In this document: one piece after another, positions 43,347-51,892 of the stretch | How positions within the stretch are numbered: the first letter of the stretch is position 1 | How the letters are laid out: every line of letters begins with the position of its first letter | DNA from: Agromyces rhizosphaerae | GTDB lineage: Bacteria; Actinomycetota; Actinomycetes; Actinomycetales; Microbacteriaceae | NCBI RefSeq assembly: GCF_027925245.1 | Contig: NZ_BSDP01000001.1 | Span: 868,001 to 932,000 of the forward strand | Direction of reading: 5' to 3' | DNA: 64,000 nucleotides | Translations under genes and position numbers: made by a program | The notes under the pieces: model-generated | What the model was told of the DNA's origin: nothing | Seen by the model: the letters and a program-made list of their open reading frames with translations, nothing else | The model's database searches: none

Positions 43347-43742
43347 CTATGCGCCGAGCTGGGCGTCCATCGCGCCCGTGTCGACCACTTCCCAGATGTC
43401 GGTGAGGCGGTCGCCGTCGAAGCGGAAGAACATCGCGTGCGGCACCGACACCCGGTTGCCCGTGGCCGCGTGCCCGTTCCACTCGCCGAGGTGCGTGCCG
43501 GTGAGCGTCAGGTGCACCGCGATCTCGTCGCCGGCGTCGACGATGCGGTGCACGTCGAACCGCAGGTCGGGGAACCCGATGCGCCAGCGCGCGAGCAGAG
43601 CGTCGGTGCGCGGCACGTCGAGCTCCATCGTGCGGCCGCCGACGTGCACCCGGTAGTCGCCCAGCCAGTCGGCGGTGGGCCCGAAGTCCCCACGGTTCCA
43701 GCCGTCGTCGAACAGGGAACGGACCACGTCTTCGCGCTGCAT
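43347..43742 (-). CDS. SnoaL-like (NTF2-fold) protein
   Basis: 131 residues with the SnoaL/ester-cyclase pattern: DVVRSLFDDGWNRGD, FPDLRFDVHRIVDAGDEIAVHLTLTGTHLGEW and FRFDGDRLTDIWEVVD. Family members catalyse aldol-type or isomerase reactions or act as binding proteins. It is convergent with the YhgE-like gene, 11 bases from its stop codon. Confidence 0.8.
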   Translation of the reverse strand: MQREDVVRSLFDDGWNRGDFGPTADWLGDYRVHVGGRTMELDVPRTDALLARWRIGFPDLRFDVHRIVDAGDEIAVHLTLTGTHLGEWNGHAATGNRVSVPHAMFFRFDGDRLTDIWEVVDTGAMDAQLGA

Positions 43743-43803
43743 CCCCCGATGCTACCCAGCAGCGGATGCGGGCAGCCGGGCCTGTCCTCAGCCCACGAAG
43801 TGC

Positions 43804-44298
43804 TCAGCCCTCGAAGTCCTCCGGGTCGACCGTGTCGAGGAACTTCCGGAACTCGTCGAGCTTCTCCTCGTCGCGCGCGAGGTCGACCATGTCGGCCGGC
43901 ACGCCGGCCTCGTCGAGCACCTCCTCGGCGACGAGGATCCGCGCGTCGGCGCGCACCGCGAGGGCGATCGCGTCCGACGGCCGCGAGTCGAGCACCTGCG
44001 TGCCCGAGGGCGTCGTGAGCGTGAGCTCGGCGTAGAACGTGCCGGAGTCGAGCCGGGTCACCTCGACGCGCTCAAGCGACGCGTCGAGCGCCCCGAACAG
44101 CGTGGTGATCAGGTCGTGCGAGAGCGGCCGCGGCGCCCTGGCGCCCTCGACCGCGATCACGATCGATGTGGCCTCCTGCGAGCCGATCCAGATCGGCAGC
44201 ACGCGCCCCTCCCCCGCCTCGCCCTCGAGCGGCTCGAGCAGCACGATGTGCTGGCCCGACGCGTCGAGCGCGACGCCGAGCACCCGGACCCGGATCAT
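43804..44298 (-). CDS. Bifunctional nuclease (BFN)-domain protein
   Basis: 164 residues from ATG with GGAGG four bases upstream. The BFN pattern is present: VLPIWIGSQEATSI, then DSRPSDAIALAVRADARILVAEEVLDEAGV. This domain is widespread and conserved in actinomycetes, and its biochemical role is poorly defined. It is divergent from the phosphopantetheinyl transferase-like gene. Confidence 0.88.
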   Translation of the reverse strand: MIRVRVLGVALDASGQHIVLLEPLEGEAGEGRVLPIWIGSQEATSIVIAVEGARAPRPLSHDLITTLFGALDASLERVEVTRLDSGTFYAELTLTTPSGTQVLDSRPSDAIALAVRADARILVAEEVLDEAGVPADMVDLARDEEKLDEFRKFLDTVDPEDFEG

Positions 44299-44352
44299 GG
44301 CACCTCCCGGATTGCGGCGGGCGTGACCCCTCCATCGTCCCACGTTCGGCGC

Positions 44353-44388
44353 TTGACGTCCCGGCCCCGGGCGACGCAGACTCGCCCC
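44353..44388 (+). promoter_or_regulatory. Complete leaderless promoter
   Basis: TTGACG (44353-44358), an 18-base spacer and CAGACT (44377-44382) are followed by six bases and then ATG 44389. Transcription should start at the start codon. It is the clearest example of an arrangement repeated before the next three genes. Confidence 0.65.
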
Positions 44389-45003
44389 ATGCCGGAGCTG
44401 GTGGTCGTGAGCGAATCGGATGCCTCCGGCGACCGCGACGGCACGGGCGACGCCGGCCCCCGCATCCTCGCCCGCCTCGGGGCATCCGATCGCCGACGGC
44501 TCGACACCGCCACCGCCGCGCAGCGCACGCGATTCCTCACCGGGCGCCGTGCCGCGCTGGCCGCGGTCTCCCGGCTCACGGTCATGCCCGCCGACGCGTT
44601 CACGATCGACGCGGTCTGCCCGCGCTGCGGCGGGACGCACGGTCGCCCCGCGATCAGCGGGCCCGGCCGGCCCGTGCACGTCTCGATCGCCCACGCCGGC
44701 GGCCGTGCCTTCGCGGCGGCCGCCCGCTCCCCGGTCGGCATAGACGCGGAGCCGCTCGATGCACCGGCGGAGCGACTCGACGTCGCTCGCGCGATCACCG
44801 GCGGCGGCCGCGGCGACCCGCTCGCACGCTGGACCCGCGTCGAGGCGGTGCGGAAGGCCGACGGCCGCGCGCTCCCGGTCGATCCGGCCGAGGTCCACCT
44901 GGCCCTGCACCGCGCCCGCATCGACAGCACCGACACGCGCTATCGCGTCCACTCGCTGCGCCGGGACGGCTGCGTGGTCGCCACGGCGCTCGCGCTGCCG
45001 TGA
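44389..45003 (+). CDS. 4'-phosphopantetheinyl transferase superfamily protein
   Basis: 204 residues. Landmarks of the Sfp-type family are RFLTGRRAALAAVSRL, CPRCGGTHGRPAI, HVSIAHAGGRAFAAA, VGIDAEPLD (metal-binding Asp/Glu) and WTRVEAVRKADGRAL (WxxxEAxxKA). These transfer phosphopantetheine from CoA to carrier proteins. No carrier protein, PKS or NRPS gene is nearby, so it probably serves genes elsewhere. The mRNA is predicted leaderless. Confidence 0.85.
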   Translation: MPELVVVSESDASGDRDGTGDAGPRILARLGASDRRRLDTATAAQRTRFLTGRRAALAAVSRLTVMPADAFTIDAVCPRCGGTHGRPAISGPGRPVHVSIAHAGGRAFAAAARSPVGIDAEPLDAPAERLDVARAITGGGRGDPLARWTRVEAVRKADGRALPVDPAEVHLALHRARIDSTDTRYRVHSLRRDGCVVATALALP

Positions 45004-45064
45004 TCGCGGCGGCCCCGCGGCATCCGCGACTGCACCTGTCGGCGGCAGGTGCGAGACTCGACGC

Positions 45065-45727
45065 ATGACCGCCCAGATCGGCACCCCCGGCGGCACGCCC
45101 GAACGGCCGGCGCTGTTCTTCTCGGGGCCGGAGGAGTTCCGCGCCTGGCTCGAGGCGCACCACGAGACCGAGACCGAGCTCTGGATGGGGCTGTACAAGA
45201 CGCACGTCCCCGACCGCGGCCTGACGTGGGAGGAGGCCGTGCCCGAGGCGCTGTGCTTCGGCTGGATCGACTCGGTCGGCCAGCGCATCGACGAGGACGC
45301 CCGGCGCCAGCGCTGGACCCCGCGCAAGCGCACGAGCGTCTGGTCGGCCGTCAACATCGCGCTCGTCGAGCGGCTGACGGCGGAGGGGCGGATGCGACCT
45401 GCCGGCACCGCCGCGTTCGAGGGCCGACGCGCCGACCAGGCCACCGGGTACTCGTCGGAGACCCGGCTCACGGAACTGCCGCCCGAGTACGCCGAGCGCC
45501 TCGCCGCATCCGCTCCCGCCACCGCCTTCTGGAACGAGGCGACGCCCTCGTACCGCAAGACCGTGACGAACTGGATCCTCACCGCGAAGCAGCAGTCGAC
45601 CCGCGACCGGCGGCTCCAGCAGCTCATCGACGACAGCGCGGCGGGACGCATCGTGCCGTTCCAGCGCTACGGCGACCAGCCGAGATGGGTCGAACGCGCT
45701 GCTGCGGCGGCGCGGGCGGAGTCGTAG
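45065..45727 (+). CDS. YdeI/OmpD-associated family protein
   Basis: 220 residues. The family pattern is LWMGLYKTH, EALCFGWIDSVGQRID, RWTPRKRTSVWSAVNIA and a C-terminal YRKTVTNWILTAKQQSTRDRR. The fold is common, and the function is uncertain (linked elsewhere to bacteriocin protection). ATG 45065 is six bases after GAGACT (45053-45058), so it is probably leaderless. Confidence 0.85.
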   Translation: MTAQIGTPGGTPERPALFFSGPEEFRAWLEAHHETETELWMGLYKTHVPDRGLTWEEAVPEALCFGWIDSVGQRIDEDARRQRWTPRKRTSVWSAVNIALVERLTAEGRMRPAGTAAFEGRRADQATGYSSETRLTELPPEYAERLAASAPATAFWNEATPSYRKTVTNWILTAKQQSTRDRRLQQLIDDSAAGRIVPFQRYGDQPRWVERAAAAARAES

Positions 45728-45736
45728 AGTGACCCC

Positions 45737-46018
45737 ATGGGGGAAGACACGCTGAACGGTGTGGCCCGTCCGCACCTGAACGACTTCGGACAGAACTCCG
45801 GCTGGGCGGTCACCGTCACGGCCGGCGACGGCAAGGTGCACGACATCGTCGTGGTGCACGCCAAGGACATCGGCGACGACGGTGAGGAGGCGGCCATCCG
45901 ACATCGCCTCTCGGGCAGCTACGACCTGTCGGATGCGGAGCTGACGCGCACGTCCGAGGTCACCGACGACGGCTTCCGCGCCGGCCTCATCCGCATCTCG
46001 GGCCTGCGCGCGACCTGA
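45737..46018 (+). CDS. Small hypothetical protein
   Basis: 93 residues, acidic, soluble, with no recognised motif (GQNSGWAVTVTAGDGKVHDIVVVHAKD). TAGAGT at 45725-45730 is six bases before ATG 45737, giving a leaderless transcript and supporting that it is a real gene. It ends 35 bases before the next start. Confidence 0.65.
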   Translation: MGEDTLNGVARPHLNDFGQNSGWAVTVTAGDGKVHDIVVVHAKDIGDDGEEAAIRHRLSGSYDLSDAELTRTSEVTDDGFRAGLIRISGLRAT

Positions 46019-46053
46019 CCCTGCGCGCGACCTGACGCGGTACCGTGGGCCGG

Positions 46054-46434
46054 GTGATCACCGACGCGGCCCACGAGTTCCTCGCCGAACGCCACCTCGC
46101 CACCCTGTCGACGCTCGGCCGCGACGGACGCATCCACGCGGTGCCCGTCGGCATCACCTACCTCGACGGCATCGTGCGCGTGATCGGCAGCCGCGGCTCG
46201 CAGAAATTCGTGAACGCCGAGCGCAGCGGCCGCGCGACCGTCGCGTCGGTCGACGGCGGGCGCTGGATCGGCTTCGAGGGGCCCACGCGCATCCTCACCG
46301 ACCCCGAGTCGGTCGCCCTCGCCGTCGAGCTCTACGCCGCCCGGTACCGGGAGCCGCGTCCCAACCCCGAGCGCGTCGTGCTCGAGCTGACGGTGGAGCG
46401 CGTGCTCGGCTCGGCCGGCATGCGCGCGGACTGA
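46054..46434 (+). CDS. Pyridoxamine-5'-phosphate-oxidase-like (PPOX/F420) split-barrel protein
   Basis: 126 residues from GTG 46054; TACCGT (46041-46046) lies seven bases upstream and favours this start over GTG 46045. The split-barrel pattern HLATLSTLGRDGRIHAVPVGI, RGSQKFVNAERSGRATVAS and GRWIGFEGPTRI fits F420- or FMN-dependent oxidoreductases of actinomycetes. Substrate unknown. Confidence 0.82.
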   Translation: MITDAAHEFLAERHLATLSTLGRDGRIHAVPVGITYLDGIVRVIGSRGSQKFVNAERSGRATVASVDGGRWIGFEGPTRILTDPESVALAVELYAARYREPRPNPERVVLELTVERVLGSAGMRAD

Positions 46435-46512
46435 ACCGGCCGTTCCTGCGCCCGGACCTCGACCTGCACGACGGCGACGAGCTAGCCGAACAGCGCCTGA
46501 GCCGGCTGCACG

Positions 46513-47646
46513 TCAGGCGGCGCTGAGCCGCTCCAGGCCGAGGAAGTCGAGCTCCACGCCGTGACCGGGGCGCTCCGGAGCGACCACGAGACCGTCCCGA
46601 ACGGCCATCGGCTCGGCGATGTAGTCGTCGAGTCCGAATCCGTGCGCCTCCATGTACGTGCGGCTCGGGGTCGCGGCGAGCGCGTGCACGGTCAGGTCGT
46701 GCACGCCGTGGGACGTGAGGCGCAGGTTGTGCGCCTCGGCGAGGGCGGCGACCTTCCGGAAGGTGGTGAAGCCCCCGATGTTGCTGACGTCTGGCTCGGG
46801 CAGGGTCAGCGCCCCCGCGTCGATGGCACCGGCGAAGTCGTAGATGGTGTGCAGGTTCTCACCCGCAGCGATGGGATGCCCGCCGTGCGCCACGATTCGG
46901 GCGTTGCCGACGAGGTCGTCGGGAATCGTCGGTTCCTCGATCCATGCGAGGTCGAACGGCGCGAACGCTCGAGCGGCCCGGAGCGCCTCGTCGACGGACC
47001 ACTTCATGTTGGCGTCCACCATGAGCGGGAAGCCGTCGCCCAGGTGCTCGCGCATCGCACCGACCCGGGTCACATCTTCTCGGAGATCGGCGCGTCCGAC
47101 CTTCATCTTGATCGCGCGGAACCCGTCGGCGACGAAGCCGTCCGCCTGTTCGAGCAGGGCCTCGAGCGGGAGCTCCAGGTCGATGCCCCCGGCGTACACC
47201 GGAACGACCGGATCGTAGCCTCCGAAGAGCCGCCAGAGCGGAAGGCCCGCGCGGACTCCGGCGAGATCCCACAGCGCGATGTCCACCGCCGACATCGCCG
47301 ACGTCTGATGCCCGCCCCGACCGGCGTAGTGCAGGCGCCACCACATGTCCTGCCAGCGCTGCTCGATGCGCGCGGGGTCCGCACCGACGAGGCATCCGGC
47401 CAGATCCCGCTCGACCATCGTCGCGACTGCCGCACCACCGTGGTTGACGGTGTAGGTGTAGCCGAGGCCGACGGCCCCGTCGGAGTCCTCGACCCGCACG
47501 GTGACGAGCTCGAAGTCCATCATGACGCCATGCGTGCTGTCGGTCAGATGGCGCTTGAGCGGCACCCGATAGAGGTCGGTGGCAACGCGCTCGATGGTGG
47601 TCATGCCGGTCGTCTGCTTTCTCGTGGGGAGTTCGGTGCTCGTCAT
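46513..47646 (-). CDS. Enolase-superfamily (mandelate racemase type) sugar-acid dehydratase/cycloisomerase
   Basis: 377 residues from ATG 47644-47646, overlapping the GH117 gene by ATGA; an internal ATG at 47604 is an alternative. It has the KxK motif (IKMKVGR), metal ligands in MVDANMKW, WIEEPTIPDD and AAGENLHT, and the His of SHGVHDLTVHALAA. DSTHGVMMDFELVTVRVED near the start resembles the talarate/galactarate dehydratase branch. 3,6-anhydro-galactonate cycloisomerase belongs to this superfamily. With GH117 and an ALDH in the locus that role is likely, but a plain sugar-acid dehydratase is possible. Confidence 0.85.
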   Translation of the reverse strand: MTSTELPTRKQTTGMTTIERVATDLYRVPLKRHLTDSTHGVMMDFELVTVRVEDSDGAVGLGYTYTVNHGGAAVATMVERDLAGCLVGADPARIEQRWQDMWWRLHYAGRGGHQTSAMSAVDIALWDLAGVRAGLPLWRLFGGYDPVVPVYAGGIDLELPLEALLEQADGFVADGFRAIKMKVGRADLREDVTRVGAMREHLGDGFPLMVDANMKWSVDEALRAARAFAPFDLAWIEEPTIPDDLVGNARIVAHGGHPIAAGENLHTIYDFAGAIDAGALTLPEPDVSNIGGFTTFRKVAALAEAHNLRLTSHGVHDLTVHALAATPSRTYMEAHGFGLDDYIAEPMAVRDGLVVAPERPGHGVELDFLGLERLSAA

Positions 47647-48758
47647 GACGCGGCTCCGAGCGGCGCGCCGCCGCCGTCGAGAGCCGCGGTCTCGGGGCTG
47701 ATCGCCCGCTCGTACAACTGCTTCATGCGCTCGTCGACGCGGAAGCCGCGGAGGTGCCCCCACGGCCCGGTGACGTCGTGGCACAGCCCCCAGCGCAGGC
47801 CGTCCAGCGGCGCGCTCGTCGGCTCGTCACCACGGAACGGCCCGGCGGCGACCGGCGGGTCGGGAACGTATGAGCGGATCTCGAAGTTCACGCCGTCCTC
47901 GGCGAACTGGATGGTGTTCCGCTCCGGACCGTCTGTCGTGAGCAGGGCGGCGACGCCGCCGTCGTGCAGCCAGAGGCAGGTCTCGTGCCCGCTGTTGGTG
48001 ATCGGGTTCAGCGGCGACTTCTCGTACGGCCCTTCCACCCGGTCCGCGATCGCGACGCCCCACCTGGTGGAGCGACCGCCCGAGGTGTACCGCTCCCCCA
48101 TCTGCTCTCCCTTGTAGTAGAGGAAGAAGCGCCCGTCGAACGGGAGCAGCAGTGGGTCGTGCACCTTGAGACTGTCGAACGAGCCCTGCGAACGCACGGC
48201 GAGCCGGTTGTCGTCATCACCGACCCACTCGCCGTCGGCAGCCGGGACGATGAGCGGCGCATCCGACTTGACCCATGGACCGCTGGGGTCGTCCGCGCTC
48301 GCCATCGCGATCGACTCGAGACTGCGGAGGCGGTACGGCGAGCGCACCACCTGGTAGACGAGGTGGTACCGGCCGTCGTGCACGAGGATCTCGGGCGTGA
48401 AGACGCTCCGGTCGTCGTACGCCCCGTCGTCGCCGACACCGACCGCGCGGTCGCGCTCGACCCAGTGCAGCCCGTCGTCGCTCGTGGCGTGCCACACCTC
48501 CGACCAGTCCCACGGGAAGACCTTCGCGCGAGGGTCGTCGGTGCCGAACCCGACGGCGTCGCCCACCGACTTCGTGTACCAGACGTGAAACACCCCGTCG
48601 ATGCGCAGCACACTGGTCGGATCGCGCCGGTGCACGCCCTCCTCGGGCTCCAGGCCGGTCAGGGCGTAGCCGGCGAAGTTCGCGAACCACTCGGGCGAGC
48701 GCGGGTACGCAGCAGCCCGACGAGTGGCGGCGCTCTCGCGCGAGGGGCCGGGTGTCAT
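47643..48758 (-). CDS. Glycoside hydrolase family 117 (anhydro-galactosidase type)
   Basis: 371 residues from ATG 48756-48758, with AAGGA upstream; ATG 48780-48782 is an alternative. The five-bladed propeller pattern matches GH117: RRDPTSVLRIDGVFHVWYTK, KVFPWDWSEVWHATS, DDGAYDDRSVFTPEILVHDG, SLKVHDPLLLPFDGRFFLYY and SGHETCLWLHDGG with a His in the position described for the general acid. Known members release 3,6-anhydro-galactose from the non-reducing end of neoagaro-oligosaccharides. No signal peptide, so it acts on imported oligosaccharide. First gene of a two-gene operon. Confidence 0.78.
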   Translation of the reverse strand: MTPGPSRESAATRRAAAYPRSPEWFANFAGYALTGLEPEEGVHRRDPTSVLRIDGVFHVWYTKSVGDAVGFGTDDPRAKVFPWDWSEVWHATSDDGLHWVERDRAVGVGDDGAYDDRSVFTPEILVHDGRYHLVYQVVRSPYRLRSLESIAMASADDPSGPWVKSDAPLIVPAADGEWVGDDDNRLAVRSQGSFDSLKVHDPLLLPFDGRFFLYYKGEQMGERYTSGGRSTRWGVAIADRVEGPYEKSPLNPITNSGHETCLWLHDGGVAALLTTDGPERNTIQFAEDGVNFEIRSYVPDPPVAAGPFRGDEPTSAPLDGLRWGLCHDVTGPWGHLRGFRVDERMKQLYERAISPETAALDGGGAPLGAAS

Positions 48759-48799
48759 CGAGCTGGTCCTTCCGTGCATCATCGCAGTCGGCCGGAACT

Positions 48800-48816
48800 T
48801 CTGTAGAGAACCGGTT
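48800..48816 (-). promoter_or_regulatory. AACCGGTT operator in the GH117 promoter
   Basis: The palindrome AACCGGTT is at 48809-48816, in the context GAGAACCGGTTTACCA. On the minus strand a weak -10 TACAGA (48800-48805) follows three bases later, so the site lies in the promoter spacer. Confidence 0.65.
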
Positions 48817-48885
48817 TACCAAAGTGTAGACAGCAGGATGCCGCGCACGCAAGCCGACCCGGATCGACCGGGCGCGGGTTCGGTG

Positions 48886-49965
48886 TCAGGCGTCTGCGGA
48901 CGCACGCGCGCGCGCGACGGACGCCCGCTCCACGATGTGATAGCCGCCGTCGATGCGCCGACCCACCGGCTTCCGGGTCTCGATCTGCTCGACCAGGGCG
49001 TCCACGGCGGCGGCGCCGAGCGCGTCGAGCGGCATCGCCACGGTGGTCAGCGGCGGATCGAGATAATCGGCGACCGCCAGGTCGTCGTAGCCGATCACGG
49101 AGAGGTCGCCGGGCACCGATCGCCCCCGGTCGCGCGCGGCTTTCAACGCTCCGACGGCCTGGCCGAAGTTCGAGACGTAGACCGCCGTCAGTTCGGGCCG
49201 GTGCTCGAGCAGCCGCAGCGTGGCCTCGTATCCGCCCCGCTCCGTGAACTCGCCCGACTCGGTGGCCGACGCGTCGAGCCCGAAGTCGCTCATCTGCCGT
49301 GCGAACCCCGCGGTGTGCGCTCGCGCCGGCGCAAGCTCGATCGGACCGCTGGTATGCCCGATGCGACGATGGCCCCGGTCGCGGAGGAACTGCACGGCGA
49401 GCGCCGTGGCACCTTCCAGATCGAGGCCGATGTTGCGCGCGGATCCGTCCACCTCGCGGTTGACGAAGACGTGGGCGATGGAGTCGGGCTCCTGCTGCAG
49501 GCGCTCGACGAGCGGGTCACCTGGCCGCGCGGACGCCACCAGGAGCCCGTCGACGCGACCGGATGTCACGAGGTCGGCGTACTCGTCCGCGCCCGCCGGA
49601 TCCGACGGCGTGTCCTCCGCGAAGAGCATGACGTAGCCGTGCTCGCGCGCCCGTCGGAACGCCCCGCGCGTGATCGCCGCGTACACGCTGTTCCGCAGGT
49701 CGGGGATGATCAGCGCGAACGCACCGGTGCGCGAGACCGAGAGCGCCCGGGCGCCCGCGTGCGGTCGGTAGCCCAGCTCCGCGGCCACGCCGAGCACGCG
49801 CTCGCGTGTCTCCGGACGGATGCGGAGGGTGTCGTCGCCGTTGATGATGCGCGACACGACGGACTTGGTCACCCCGCTGCGCTCGGCGACGTCGATCAGG
49901 CGCGCCCGGCCCCGCAGCCCCGTGGCTGCCGTCGTGCCCCCGCCACCGTCGCTCTCGAGTCCCAT
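48886..49965 (-). CDS. LacI-family regulator of the GH117/GH2/sulfatase locus
   Basis: 359 residues from ATG 49963-49965. The HTH reads RLIDVAERSGVTKSVVSRIING and the hinge HAGARALSVSRTG. The effector domain ends with SVIGYDDLAVADYLDPPLTTVAMP. One AACCGGTT site is in its own promoter, and four more ACCGGT-centred sites lie before the other transcription units of the locus, so it probably represses the whole set and itself. It ends 103 bases from the GH117 start. Confidence 0.92.
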   Translation of the reverse strand: MGLESDGGGGTTAATGLRGRARLIDVAERSGVTKSVVSRIINGDDTLRIRPETRERVLGVAAELGYRPHAGARALSVSRTGAFALIIPDLRNSVYAAITRGAFRRAREHGYVMLFAEDTPSDPAGADEYADLVTSGRVDGLLVASARPGDPLVERLQQEPDSIAHVFVNREVDGSARNIGLDLEGATALAVQFLRDRGHRRIGHTSGPIELAPARAHTAGFARQMSDFGLDASATESGEFTERGGYEATLRLLEHRPELTAVYVSNFGQAVGALKAARDRGRSVPGDLSVIGYDDLAVADYLDPPLTTVAMPLDALGAAAVDALVEQIETRKPVGRRIDGGYHIVERASVARARASADA

Positions 49966-50073
49966 GTCGCACTCACCCGTCCGATTCGTCCGTCCGGCAC
50001 TCCACGCGCCACGCACCATGCGTCGTTCGTGCCTACCACAACGCGCGGATCCTGCACCGCCGGCCGCGCGGCC

Positions 50074-50092
50074 AGTCTATGGCAAACCGGTT
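50074..50092 (-). promoter_or_regulatory. AACCGGTT operator in the LacI gene's own promoter
   Basis: AACCGGTT (50085-50092) lies five bases before a minus-strand -10 TAGACT (50074-50079), so binding would give autorepression. The operator lies between the LacI gene and the end of the upstream oxidoreductase gene. Confidence 0.65.
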
Positions 50093-50123
50093 CACCACTG
50101 CGGTCACGGGCGACCGGCGCCGC

Positions 50124-51215
50124 TCAGCCCTCGCGCCAGTCGCGCAACGCCGTGAGCGGCACGCGTGCCGGCGGCTCGACCGTCGTGGAGAGCACCTCGC
50201 GCGTGCCGTGCGCGGCCGCCCGGTGCAGCGCCTCCATCACCTCGAGGACATGCAGCCCCATCGCACCGCTCGCCCGGTCGTGTCCGGCGACGAAGTCGAG
50301 CAGGCCGATCCCCCGGCCCGCGTCGACGTATCCCGCCGATGGCGGCAGCACGGTCCACGTCTCGTCGCCGGTTCGACGCATCGAGACCTCTCCCCCGTGC
50401 GTGTTCGGGTCCGGCACGACCAGGGCGCCGTTCGTCCCGTAGACCTCGAGGGGCCGTGCAGAACTCGCCACTGCGTCGAAGCTCATCGTCACGCTCGAGA
50501 TCGCCCCGTCCGCGTGCTCGAGCACGCCCACGACGTGGGTGTCGACGTCGACCGGCACGGTGTCTCCCGCGCGCGGTCCGGTGGCGATCGTCCGCTCGGC
50601 GTGGGCGCGCGAGGCGGCCCCCGACACGGCGACCACCGGGCCGAGGAGCTGCACGAGGCTCGTGAGGTAGTACGGTCCCATGTCGAGCAGCGGCCCGCCG
50701 CCCTCGCGGTAGTAGAAGTCGGGGGCGGGGTGCCAGTGTTCATGCCCCGGCGACACCCAGGTCGCGGTCGCCCCGACGGGGCGACCGATCCGACCGTCGT
50801 CGACCGCCGCGCGTGCGGTCTGCACCCCTGTGCCGAGCACGGTGTCGGGCGCGCAGCCGAGTCGGACGCCCGCGGCCTGTGCCGCTTCGACGACCCGCTC
50901 GGCGTCGGCGAAGGTGGCCGCGAGCGGCTTCTCGCCGAACACGTCCGTGCCGTGGGAGATGGCAGCGAGCGCCACCTCGGCGTGCGCGGCGGGAACGGTC
51001 AGGTTCAGCACGGTTCCGATGCTCGGGTCGGCGACGAGGGCTGCGGTCGACATCGGCCGGCACCCGTCGATCGCCGAAGCTGCGGAGCGGGCGCGCGACT
51101 CGTCGAGGTCTGCGACCGCCGCGATGCGCAGCGCCGGATGGCCGGCGAGCGTCTCGAGGTAGGCGCCTGAGATGACGCCCAGTCCGACGATTCCTACCTG
51201 GTGCGGGCCGCCCAC
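50124..51215 (-). CDS. Gfo/Idh/MocA-family oxidoreductase (second of two)
   Basis: 363 residues from GTG 51213-51215 with GAGAGGGG six bases upstream; it overlaps the ThuA gene end by 22 bases. The Rossmann start is VGIVGLGVISGAYLETLA, the family motif FGEKPLAATFADAERVV (EKP with catalytic Lys) is near residue 90, and GGPLLDMGPYYLTSLVQLLG follows. It oxidises or reduces sugar hydroxyls with NAD(P). It is the last gene of the unit GH2-oxidoreductase-ThuA-oxidoreductase. Confidence 0.9.
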   Translation of the reverse strand: MGGPHQVGIVGLGVISGAYLETLAGHPALRIAAVADLDESRARSAASAIDGCRPMSTAALVADPSIGTVLNLTVPAAHAEVALAAISHGTDVFGEKPLAATFADAERVVEAAQAAGVRLGCAPDTVLGTGVQTARAAVDDGRIGRPVGATATWVSPGHEHWHPAPDFYYREGGGPLLDMGPYYLTSLVQLLGPVVAVSGAASRAHAERTIATGPRAGDTVPVDVDTHVVGVLEHADGAISSVTMSFDAVASSARPLEVYGTNGALVVPDPNTHGGEVSMRRTGDETWTVLPPSAGYVDAGRGIGLLDFVAGHDRASGAMGLHVLEVMEALHRAAAHGTREVLSTTVEPPARVPLTALRDWREG

Positions 51216-51892
51216 AGCATTCCCCTCTCGATGATTGTGCGCACGCTGACGTCCGCGAGGATGTCCGGGCTGTGCCCGGGCGTCGCGACGAAGATCCGTC
51301 CCGATCCCCAGCGGCGGGTCCACACCGCCGGGGACGTGAGCGGACGATGCCACGGGTGATGCGGACGGGTCGGATGCGTCGTGGTGGCGAGCACGTCGAT
51401 GAGGTCGTCGTGCAGCACCCAGTACTGCTCCGTGTGCAGCGTGAAGTCCTCGATGCCTCGCGTGATCTCGTGCTCGCGACCGAGATCCGTCATCTCGATC
51501 CGATGGTCGAGGTAGTTGTCCGTCTCGTCACCGCGCGTCTCATCCGGATGCTTCGACGGATGCGTGGCGAACTGGCCGCCGACCAACTGGAGGTAGTCCG
51601 CACTCGCCCGATACGAGTCCGCGATTCCGCCGTGCCATCCGGCGAGGCCGGTTCCGGCCTCCACTGCGGTTCGCAGCCCGCGAAGGGCATCATCGCCGAT
51701 CTCCGACATCGTCACGGACTGCACGATGAGATCGACGTCGACCATCCGCTCTGCGTCGGCGTAGACCTCGGGATCCTCCTCGATCGTCACGTCGAACCCC
51801 TCGTCTCTCAGGAACGGCAGGAACAGTCCGGTCGCAGCGGCGGGACGATGGCCCTGCCATCCGCCGCGGACCACGAGGGCGTTCCGGGTCAT
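51194..51892 (-). CDS. ThuA-like domain protein
   Basis: 232 residues from ATG 51890-51892, overlapping the upstream oxidoreductase by ATGA. The glutamine-amidotransferase-like ThuA fold shows ALVVRGGWQGHRPA, AGTGLAGWHGGIADSY (GWHGG), QFATHPSKHPDE and WTRRWGSGRIFVATPGHSPD. ThuA occurs with Gfo/Idh-type ThuB in disaccharide use through 3-keto sugars. A similar 3-keto step may operate here (inference). Confidence 0.87.
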   Translation of the reverse strand: MTRNALVVRGGWQGHRPAAATGLFLPFLRDEGFDVTIEEDPEVYADAERMVDVDLIVQSVTMSEIGDDALRGLRTAVEAGTGLAGWHGGIADSYRASADYLQLVGGQFATHPSKHPDETRGDETDNYLDHRIEMTDLGREHEITRGIEDFTLHTEQYWVLHDDLIDVLATTTHPTRPHHPWHRPLTSPAVWTRRWGSGRIFVATPGHSPDILADVSVRTIIERGMLWAARTR

